NCBI GenBank assembly: GCA_028023455.1 | Contig: JAQFVV010013077.1 | Span: 1 to 64,000, forward strand | Reading direction: 5' to 3' | Length of the DNA: 64,000 bases | Source: Epiperipatus broadwayi | Lineage: Eukaryota; Onychophora; Udeonychophora; Euonychophora; Peripatidae | In this document: one piece after another, positions 55,359 to 64,000 of the stretch | How the letters are laid out: each line of letters opens with the position of its first letter | Numbering within the stretch: the first letter of the stretch is position 1 | Notes under the pieces: model-generated | Told to the model about the DNA's origin: nothing | What the model saw: the letters and a program-made list of their open reading frames with translations, nothing else | Databases searched by the model: none | Program-made: the position numbers and the translations under genes

Positions 55359-55359
55359 C

Positions 55360-55835
55360 TAGTGAAAATAACAGTAATTATATACATACAAAGAATAAGT
55401 CTACACTTTGGAATTTATTATTTATAAGAATTATTCCAAATTGATTTCATGCTCCAATGTTAGATTCAGAGTTCAGAGAAAGTTTTTATTCTCTCGGCAT
55501 GTATTAATTCGAAACATTAAGTTCCGAGCAATAATGTTCCGATCAAAATTATTGAAAATATTAGTATTGGTGGTTTAAATGCAAATGATTTGTTTTTATT
55601 GTAATTTTTTGATAACATGGATTGGCCATCATGAATATATTACTTACAGGGGGGGATATTATAAAAGGATCTTGATAGATCCATATTCAAAATAATAGTC
55701 TCTAATAATCTATATTATAGTTAGGAGTCAAAATGCATTAAAAAATTTATATTATACAAGAGCTGATGATTGGATAAATCATAAATTAGTACAGCCCATA
55801 GTTAAAATAACAATTCTTTTAAAAATAGGTTCTAT
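55360..55835. other. AT-rich DNA without recognisable gene
   Basis: Nothing supported. Confidence 0.5.
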
Positions 55836-55839
55836 TCCA

Positions 55840-58100
55840 ATCATATCCATAAGAAATTTGACATCTGCCCTTAAGAAGTAACTATCTACTAACCGGGCTA
55901 AATTTGGGTATCCAGGATTGTCAAGTTACGGAGGCAGGGATTTCTTTTAATGAATGTGCCACAGATACAAATAAGTCTATTCTTGGTTTCACTAAAAAAA
56001 TTCTGAGTGATTCTTTGACAATGATCCTATTATTAGAAATTTGATTAAAAAAGAATTAAGCAGTTCTCTGCTTCTCAGAATAAACTAAACATGGAACTTC
56101 ATAATTAATATAAATATCTAAAGGTAAAGGTTCAACACGTGTTAAGAAAGCTTGAAAATGATTGGTGGATTAAAACTACAAAGGTGACAAAGATATTCAC
56201 TGATTGTGATAACTTTAGTTGTTGTTGTTGTTTTGATATATTCAAAATAGCATCAGAATCTTATTCAATCTCCGGATAGCACTTTTTTATATAGTGACAA
56301 TAATATTCCAAACAGATCCAAGAATTACTTTGATCAACTTTTGAGTGATTATATAAAGATTGGAATGACATAAGATTGTAAATCTATTATTCTTACTGGA
56401 GATTTAATATAAACACAAACTCATCCAATACGTTTAATATTTATTTATTACAATAAACAAAAAAATACGTATTAACACTATACATACAATCTTATACCTT
56501 CGCCTGCTATCATTGGCTTGCGTAAGATTCATTACCATGGCAACTATAGAAGAAAGAGATTTCAGGTGCCCTTACAAGTTTATCTACCATTTCCAGATGT
56601 TCTGTGATAGCCAGTCTCATGAGTAGGTACAATGATACTTCCGACTATACACTTGACAGTTTGCCTCGTGCCTGATTTAGGTTCTAGTAGCTTCCAGTCC
56701 TGAACATAGATTTGCCTCACTGCATTAACTGTATATTGAACAACCAGCATACCGCTGTTCAGATGTGTAATAGTTGGTGTCTACCTTTACTTCCAAATGG
56801 ATTGATGATTTATTTCCAGATTCACCGTCCATAATGGAAACGTTTGGATTTAGAAAGCATCTTCACCTATTGGCCCATTTATGTATATTACCTATTTGTA
56901 TATATAATAGTTTGTGGCATTGAATGCTCAATCTGAAGATGGAATCTGGATTAGCCCAAATATTTGAAGGCAAGATAAGATATGATATCTAACAAATCTA
57001 CACATTTAGAGCAGATCTTTGTAATCTTAAAAATTAAAATTAAAACACTGTGGTCTTGAAGAAATAACACAAGAAAATTTAAAATACTGTATAATGAAGA
57101 TATGTTAGCTTCAAACCAATGAAATTTTTTATATAAAATTTGATGGAGCTCATGGTTTCACTACCTGACTTAAGAATGCTTTTATTATCCCAATCTATCA
57201 TAGTCATTGATTTGGTCATAGCATTAGATTCTAATTAATCGAGTCTGTGGGACTACTTAAAATTTTAGTTAGGTGGTTGTCCAAAATTTATTCATATTAT
57301 ACAGTTTCTGCATGACGAACCAAGAGGAAGTATTACTACTACAAAAGGAAAAATCTAAGATTTTTTAAATGAAATTTGGTGTAAAACAAGGATATGTATT
57401 ACTCTATCTTTATTTTTCATTCATGAAGAATGTATGAAAATGCAATAGATGATCGATGATAACATTTTAAATTTGAACCAATTAAAAACAAAAACAATAT
57501 ATTTTTCTTGGCTTCTGGATTTATAGTATGCTGACAACTGTGCTATCCTTGCCAATTCAAACAAATATTTACATAATATAATTAAAATTTTAAAAGTGAC
57601 TTATAGAACTGTGTTTTAGTTATTGATGAACATTTTGAGTTAAATTTATTTATCAGCTAATGGCAGGAAGACGAATATTTAGCAACTTTTAACTTGGATG
57701 GTTATCAATTTGAGAATAAGAATCAATTTAAAAATCTTGGTTATTTCTTAAATACAAAGCGTAATTTGGGGGGGGGGGTCAACTAAGACTACAGATCTAG
57801 ATTTGCAGATGTTACTTCAATAAATTAAAGATATTTCATCTTAATAATATAACTACTACAATTAAACTTCTTATATAAAAATCTGTTATTTTACCCTATT
57901 TATTGTTAGAAGGTGAGATGTGGACTTCCTATCACTTAAGGAGTTACAAAAATTTCATTTAAGAATGCTCTGTATAATTTCTAAAAATATGACATCTAGA
58001 TTATAAGACTAATTTAAATGTTTTCAGCTTAGTAGATGTGATACAATAGAGATTATTGTAAAATCATATCTTCACTGGATTAAAAATGTGAATCAAATGA
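55840..58100 (+). pseudogene. Decayed LINE spanning linker and RT
   Basis: Blocks lie in LINE order on the plus strand: a linker with YKYLKVKVQHVLRKLENDWW near 56110-56170 (compare the LKNxWW block), an RT stretch with IHIIQFLHDEPRGSI near 57285 and FGVKQGYVL-like sequence near 57373, QYADNCAIL-like near 57525 (the FADD active site, altered), FKNLGYFLN near 57728, and LPYLLLEGEMWTS, KELQKFHLRML near 57890-57970. Stops and frame changes are everywhere. A segment of different character, 56405-56900, interrupts it. The C-terminal block resembles the fragment at 13215-13716. Confidence 0.75.
56405..56900. mobile_element. Unidentified insertion within the LINE
   Basis: GC-richer than its surroundings and without LINE homology, this segment separates the linker from the RT of the decayed LINE. 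Its left part (ATTTATTTATTACAATAAAC) contains polyadenylation-like motifs on both strands. One minus-strand stretch (NAVRQIYVQDWKLLEPKSGT) is open but not recognised. A solo LTR or a nonautonomous element is possible; I found no target duplication or second copy. Confidence 0.35.
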
Positions 58101-58302
58101 GCTGTAATAGGACTTCACACAAAATATTTATTCTAAAATAACTTTATTAAAACAAATAATATATGTTTACAAATGATACAATTGGGTAAGAATAAATATT
58201 ACACTTGAACTATAGGCATAATTAATAATTACCTGATAACATAATGGTAAAAAAGGACAAAACTTAATGAATTAATACATGATAGTTTGGTCATCAAGGA
58301 TC

Positions 58303-58865
58303 TTATCTAGGAAGCTGAAAAAGTTTCCAAGTTTCCTCATCATATAAAAATTTTGTAGATAAGATTCTGTCTCTGTCTTTAAGTTTTTTAAGAGTTTTTA
58401 GAAAATAAGAATCAACATCTGGAAGAGGCCGAGTGAATTGTTTCTTACATCTGGCCAACCATACAGAGTATGTCAGGAAAATCGACAGTCTGATGGTTGG
58501 GATTCCAGAATGCAGGCAGTCCTTAATTGAAATAATCTTGTAGAAGTCCACTTTAGAGTTCTAATAGATAAACATTTTAATATTCCCAAGTCCAGTGCAG
58601 GAGTAGATGATGTGGTCAAACGTTTCAGCTTATCTGTAGCAGTTAGAGCATAATGGATCAATCTCACTGATTTGTCTCTTACAGCTCAGGAACCAGATTG
58701 TAGACATGGCATGAAGATTGACTTTAACTAGATAGTCCAAAAACTTTGGCTCCAATGCCCAAAATTTAAAAAGAATTACAAGTTTGTGATTGGATAAGCC
58801 AAGTTTCGGTCTAATAATGGTGACCTGAGGGTTGATTAGTTGATATGCTTGCCAAAGTGTAACTT
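58303..58865 (-). pseudogene. LINE C-terminus with CCHC zinc motif
   Basis: Minus strand from 58865: VTIIRPKLGLSNHKLVILFK, then LDYLVKVNLHAMSTIWFLSC, and the zinc motif PLCSNC...ETFDHIIYSC near 58655-58595, followed by two overlapping frames at 58667-58473 and 58551-58303 that end ...EETWKLFQLPR. The CX2C...HX4C pattern is the RVT zinc domain at the end of several LINE clades. It is a separate family from the RTE copies and from 7826-9130. At least two frame changes occur. Confidence 0.75.
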
Positions 58866-58869
58866 TAGC

Positions 58870-61155
58870 TTGAAAGGTATTTTCTGAGATATTGTTAAAT
58901 TTTTTATGACTAACTTATGCATGGTTTCATTGGGGGAGGTAAAACCATTCCCATTATAAAAAAATATCTCAAAGAGAAGCTAAACAGGTGCAACATTAAT
59001 AGCTTTCATTATGAAGATATGGCAGAGGACACAAGTTTTTTGCAGAACTTAAAAAACAGCATCTTAATATATCAAATAGATCAATGGACCAGCATGCTAT
59101 ATTTATAGACACATTTGTGTTTTATGGATTGGTTTGTACAATCATTACAAAACTCACTTCTATTTTTTTATTATTTTGATTTTTTTTTTTTTTTATCTTT
59201 TTTGTCTGCAAATGGATACTGTTGTTAATCATTCATGAAACCAATAAATATCTTAATCTAAGCTGGACAAAATATTCTACGAATGGCAAATAGACTATAT
59301 AATTCATTTCAATCAATTTTCTAAGCATAACAAAAGGTTGAGGAGGGGGGGGGATTCAGTTTTTATTAATAGAATTTTTAATAATTTTAACGATATAAAA
59401 TATGATCTCTTGGTTGCCATGGAATACAATCATTATTCTTAAATTAGAAGCATAAACAAAATTTAAAATCTAGTAATGTTACCTTATTAATTTCTCTTGT
59501 ACATTTGTTTCTACTTAATGGGTCTTTGCAAAAAATATAAAAATAAAATTTTGACTCTGTTTCAACAATTACAAAAATGATGTCTCACTTATTAAAACTA
59601 ACAACAAAAATGCCGATTTTATCTTGTTTAGTTTGGCAAGCAATCCAAACATTATATCCTTAATTATATCCTTAATTAACCGTTAAGTTGTTTTTCCATA
59701 TTTAATAATTAATCTTTGGCCATAAAACAAAACACACTTCAGTTCTTTAATTTTTTTTAAATATTACTTCTTTTTTAGATTTTTGATCTATAGATAAAAT
59801 ATATTTAGGCACCTATGTATTAATCTAGTCAATATATATATACTAAATATCTATATTCAATAAACATTATATTAAAAATATTTATGAAAAGACTAAATTT
59901 CAAAAATTTGAAGACAGAAAGTCTTTCATAGCAGAGCTTGGTATGAATGTGTAAAAATATTCTAAGAATAGGTTGTTGTTGTTTTTTTGGTACGGGAATT
60001 TCCCTAAGGAAATGTCAAGGCGGTTGCATCTAACTATGATCAGATTTTGGGTCTCCACATAGGATGCTGTGAATAAAATGATCTAAATTTAATCCCAAAA
60101 TTAAATTTATTTCAATAATAATAATTTAATATTAAATATCTAATATAGATCCAATATCATTCAACCTTCACTAATTGTTCTGTTGTGCTCAGAATTCAAA
60201 CTCAGGAAGAAGTTGTGGTTAATTCTCTTCAGGGGTTTCCATCCATTTTACAGCAATAACCATACTCAATATAATCTCAATATCCTTTTAAAATTTATTT
60301 CAATTCAGTTATTAGGATATTAAATAAATATAATATATGTGTGTGGGTATATGTGTTTGACTTTATTTTGATTTTGTAAAATGAATAATTAAATTAGAAA
60401 CTTCTTTAAATGTAAGATAAACATTAAAAATATTTATTAACAAATAACAATTCAAATTTATTTAATATAACAAAAATAATTATAAAGGTTTGTTTCACAT
60501 CTATATTATTTTATAAGTTTAAATAATTAATGTCTTTCCATATTTCCATAGTAGATACGTATATTATAACACGAACAGATTCAAATAACATATAATATAA
60601 TAAATGAATTTTAATAATTTACGAAAAAGAAATTATAAAATATTAAACTAGTTAATATCAATATAATACATATATAAATAAATAATATTTTATTATACAA
60701 TCCATATGAGAGAATTCCAGCTTCGTGAGACCATTCCTATGTAAAGCCATCATTAAGAAATATAAAATCTTTCATACAGAATATTAGTCATTTACACAAC
60801 TAATAACAAATAAACATTATCATGTTAATTAAATCAGGTAACAACAATGTTCTGCCAATGTCATAAATAAATCCAATATGAACAATGATAAACTCTTACG
60901 ATCATATTAAGTTTACTTTTGTACCTTACTTTAAAGTCAAGTCGCTTTTATAGAAGACCTAAATTTTATTAAATATAAAAAATATTTGACTTCATGATCT
61001 TTTATTCATCTTCATTTAGTCTTTCATAAATGAATTATTTCAAAGGCAAAGAATTTTAGTAACAAAGGAAATAAAATCAAATGTTTTTAATTAACGTATC
61101 ATGAAAACGATGTGATATAATGAAGAGCTCATATTACCATCCTATTCATTTCCAT
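58870..61155. other. AT-rich DNA without supported genes
   Basis: One 63-codon frame at 58917-59108 (plus) is of ordinary composition and may overlap the upstream part of the minus-strand LINE. A G8 run is at about 59345. Nothing else is supported. Confidence 0.5.
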
Positions 61156-61157
61156 GT

Positions 61158-61310
61158 TTAAAAGTAATGTTCGTTAAGAATAAAGTTCTTTATTCCTTGG
61201 AGGTCAATCATTGGAAAACTATCCATGGATCCAATTGTTCCTAACCAATCTGCTTGCGTGATGTTGACATCTTCTTCCACAAACGATTTCATTACCAATT
61301 GGAGTTTCAT
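61158..61310 (-). CDS. Short minus-strand frame of strong coding character
   Basis: ATG at 61310 opens 50 codons to TAA 61160-61158. The peptide has balanced composition (KSFVEEDVNITQADWLGTIG, then SMDSFPMIDLQGIKNF) and includes Trp, Pro, Gly and acidic residues, unlike chance frames here. A TAA lies in frame directly before the ATG and no convincing acceptor precedes it, so it is either a very small gene, a first-and-last exon with its start here, or an exon entered further inside. AATAAA lies about 150 bases downstream (61006-61001 on the minus strand). I do not recognise it. Confidence 0.4.
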   Translation of the reverse strand: MKLQLVMKSFVEEDVNITQADWLGTIGSMDSFPMIDLQGIKNFILNEHYF

Positions 61311-61314
61311 TTAG

Positions 61315-62095
61315 ATTAAATAAATGAGATTCATATAACTTTTAGGCATTTCAGTAGGAATAAGCAATTACATTTATCTTCGGTTATAACTATAACATTA
61401 TGTATCCTATGTCGAGTGAAGTTTACTCACAAGGCATTGTTTTATAGATATAATCTTCTTAAATTAATATTGGTTTGAATATATAAATATTTTCTGAGAA
61501 AGTTTATCTGTTTCAGAATTCCAATTTAGAACGATTTTGTAAGCTTTTTAATAATATATATATAATTTCATTTAGAAAATACGAATGAGAGTAATTTATT
61601 TAATCTTTTATTTGGGTAATATTAGAATTTGTTGTCTAATAAAACTTTTCTTCAATAAGCAAATCATTCAATTTGTTGATTTATCTTTTATAAGTATTCT
61701 ATATTCGAACACAGTAAAAATTATTGTACGAGTAGCTAATACATTGACAAAAGATGATTTAATAAAAAATTTGATTCAGTATTTATAGCAAAACCAACTT
61801 CCGGTGGCATGTACTGCATATCATTTGATTTTCATGATTTTTACATTCTATAATTATTAATTATATTTAATAATGAATAATTGAATTTTTAATTTCATTT
61901 CCTTTCTATTAGTTGCTAAGTTACGACTTGACTTTAAAGATTATCTCTTTGTCAACGTTTTTTGTTAATGAACTTTATTAGTTTAAACAATGGTATTAGA
62001 TCAATGAATGATAATAGTTATTTCTGCTTGTTTTAATTTTATTAAAACAATTATAACTGAAACACAGGCTTGTTATATACCTGTGGCTATATATA
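61315..62095. other. AT-rich DNA without recognisable gene
   Basis: Nothing supported. Confidence 0.5.
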
Positions 62096-62100
62096 TGTAA

Positions 62101-62430
62101 TATAGGGTATATGAGCACAGACTTTCACATCACCCTATTCTCTCCACTCTATCTAATAACACTGATACACCTAAACACATATATGCTAAAAAGATAAATG
62201 ATCACCAATATACGTATTTCATGCTAAACCAGCAATCATCAGTTATACTTATACTATATATGTGTGTAAAGATGATAGTCTGGACCAACTGATGATTGCT
62301 GGTTTAGCATGAAATACGTATATTGGTGATTATTTATCTTTTCAGCATATATGTGTTTAGGTGTATCAGTGTTATTACATAGAGTGGAGAGAGGTGGGTG
62401 GTGTAAAAGTCTGTGCTCATATACCCTATA
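62101..62430. repeat. Fold-back element, 330 bp
   Basis: The left end TATAGGGTATATGAGCACAG pairs with the right end CTGTGCTCATATACCCTATA. Arms of about 150 bp include the pairs GATACACCTAAACACATATATG, AATACGTATTTCATGCTAAACC and their complements, around a 30-bp centre. The arms equal the left half of the 29203/51975 repeat joined head to head. Confidence 0.95.
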
Positions 62431-62557
62431 TTAAAACAATTATATAAAAAACATAATAAAGTATATACTAATCATATATACTAATGTGATAGTATTGCAT
62501 ATTCTCACAATATATATAAATTTACAAGCATTATTTTTTTGATAACTTGGTAGGTAT

Positions 62558-62925
62558 TCAATGAATAATATTTCTGTAGTATAATTTTCACTACACCAAC
62601 CTCATTGCAAGATAGGGACTGGTTTCTATCTACTTTTAACACCTTGAGAAGAGGTGTAATCATATTCCTATGACCAAAGTCATATGAAAAAGAAGTATGA
62701 TCCTCAGGATACACATTTTGTGCTAAATCAGCATGAAATATGCATCATGGCCAACTGATGAGTGCTGATTCAGCATGAAATGTGTATCTTGAGGAATCAT
62801 ATATCTTTGGTCATATATTTGTGATTACACTTCCCCACAAAGTGTTAAAAGCTGATAGAAACCAGTCCTACCTTATGTGAGAGCAGACTAGTGTAAATTA
62901 CATTACACAAATATTATTCATTAAG
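62558..62925. repeat. Fold-back element, ~370 bp
   Basis: Outer arms CAATGAATAATATTTCTGTAG and TACACAAATATTATTCATT pair. Inner arms pair through ACTGGTTTCTATC/GATAGAAACCAGT, ATGACCAAAG and GATACACATTT. The centre is a CAGCATGAAAT-type inverted repeat related to the 62101 family. Confidence 0.9.
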
Positions 62926-63039
62926 TGGATATTCTCTAGTCTAATGAATGACTAATAACAATTATTAATATATTTCCATTGGTAAGTATTCTTTTAAAAT
63001 TCTTACTTGTACAAATGGAAATAATATTATATGATTTTA

Positions 63040-63160
63040 GCAAACCTTCTTGCATCCATTGATTACTGGGGCTTGCACTTGGTGGCACTGCTGTATGAAG
63101 TTTACTACTATTATTAACAACCTGGGTAAGCATATGAAATGGTGATCACGTAATGTTTTG
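63040..63160. repeat. Partial GGCAAAACT-family copy
   Basis: TTCTTGCATCCATTGATTAC through GGTGGCACTGCTGTATGAAG, then the family flank GGTAAGCATATGAAATGGTGATCACG. Only the right arm and flank are present. Confidence 0.8.
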
Positions 63161-63164
63161 ATGA

Positions 63165-63925
63165 TTTTATAAATTTTTTTTATAATAATATAAATCTTTA
63201 AATTGGAAACAATTCAAAGATTATGTCATGGTTTAAATAATTGCTGTTATTGCTAAAAATTTTCATTGTCCAGGAAGATTTAAAGTCCTTGATGTATTTA
63301 AATAATTTTAAAAAAACTTCCAAGATATTTTGTGAATCAAATCATTTATCTTAAGTGTAAAAAAATGTTCCTACGACATTTCGCAATGTGTCAATTATTT
63401 GATCAAACATAAAAACTTCAGAATCTGGAAACATTTTTGACAGAAAAACTGGAAAAATAAACAAATGTGAGGACAATGTTATAAAATTCTGCCAAGTTTT
63501 TTGCCCAGTTCTTAAAGTCAAAATGAAATTCTACAAGTGAGCTGCTTCACCTATATAATCAACTACGAGTTGATAACTTCTTATGATTTTTTTTATTTGA
63601 TCATATATAATTACAAAGTTTTTAAAGCAGATTATTCATTTGTCAAGTTATGTGTCGGGTACAAAATAGATTAAAGACTTGATTTCAGCACGGTGAGCAA
63701 AGATTGGCTTATATAATGATGAGCTCTAAGCATGTGGTCCACTTATGCTTTTTAAACTGATGCTCACAGGTGAGTGCATGACCGGAGGTTTATTCGCTTT
63801 TCTATATTACATACATAGTCAAGTACTATATATAGGTAAACATTTAATTATAATTTATTTACAAATATTTGAGATATGACTCACTTAAAATTAATCTATA
63901 GTTTCCACCAAAGGCATTAAAAGAT
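63165..63925. other. AT-rich DNA without recognisable gene
   Basis: A plus-strand frame near 63367-63530 with three TAA stops is somewhat protein-like (CQLFDQT, TFLTEKLEK, KFFAQFLKSK), too weak to call. Confidence 0.4.
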
Positions 63926-63934
63926 TGGCAATTA

Positions 63935-64000
63935 AAACAGGCAAAACTCTCCATACAGTAGCGCCACCTAGTGCAATCCAGAGTAATCAATGGATGCAAG
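63935..64000 (+). repeat. GGCAAAACT-family element, cut by the window edge
   Basis: CAGGCAAAACTCTCCATACAG and AGTAATCAATGGATGCAAG match the left arm of the 17896 and 19042 elements. The rest lies outside the window. Confidence 0.85.

Noticed and set aside
1-64000. CRISPR arrays, bacterial operons, riboswitches or phage genes
   Set aside because: No regularly spaced repeats, ribosome-binding sites or prokaryotic gene order occur; splice signals and retroelements show eukaryotic DNA.

Overview
The window is about 64 kb of very AT-rich (roughly 70-75% A+T), repeat-packed eukaryotic DNA. Interrupted genes with splice signals, Gypsy and RTE retrotransposons, hAT-type miniature elements, and tRNA-derived SINEs all point to an invertebrate animal. 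I cannot place the species. No complete host gene is visible. There is no rRNA gene, no convincing functional tRNA gene, no CRISPR array and no operon-like layout.

Layout. Positions 7-5214 hold one structurally complete Gypsy-type LTR retrotransposon: two LTRs of about 650 bp, a tRNA-Ser primer site, gag-protease, RT/RNase H, integrase, a polypurine tract and a 5-bp target duplication. Its gag-protease frame is intact but its pol is broken by stops and frameshifts. From 7.8 to 15.3 kb come a decayed LINE (minus strand), a hAT-type MITE with a perfect 8-bp target duplication, a probable last coding exon of an unidentified plus-strand gene (10830-10901), an RTE 3' end, and another LINE fragment. 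From 17 to 36 kb there is a dense series of fold-back (long inverted repeat) elements, plus an RTE copy, SINEs, a decayed reading frame, and several short exon-like islands on the minus strand. Three of these islands (32.5-31.1 kb) can be joined in one frame.

From 37 to 58.9 kb the sequence is mostly retrotransposon debris: at least seven RTE fragments in both orientations, two or more other LINE families, a possible Penelope/LTR remnant, SINEs and fold-backs. A low-quality homopolymer stretch near 50.6 kb is probably a sequencing artefact. A GC-rich 18-nt microexon candidate sits at 55341-55358 on the minus strand. The last 5 kb hold a 50-codon minus-strand frame of good coding character (61310-61158) and two fold-back elements.

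How the parts relate. RTE-type LINEs are the commonest autonomous machinery here and all copies are dead. The two SINE families have different tRNA-like heads but end in nearly the same short tail, which suggests they share one mobilising partner. The fold-back elements recur as at least four sequence families, and one of them carries degenerate Pol III-like boxes in its arms. Host coding DNA seems limited to tiny exons in transposon-filled introns. The exon models rest only on splice motifs, open frames and local GC rise, and need RNA evidence.
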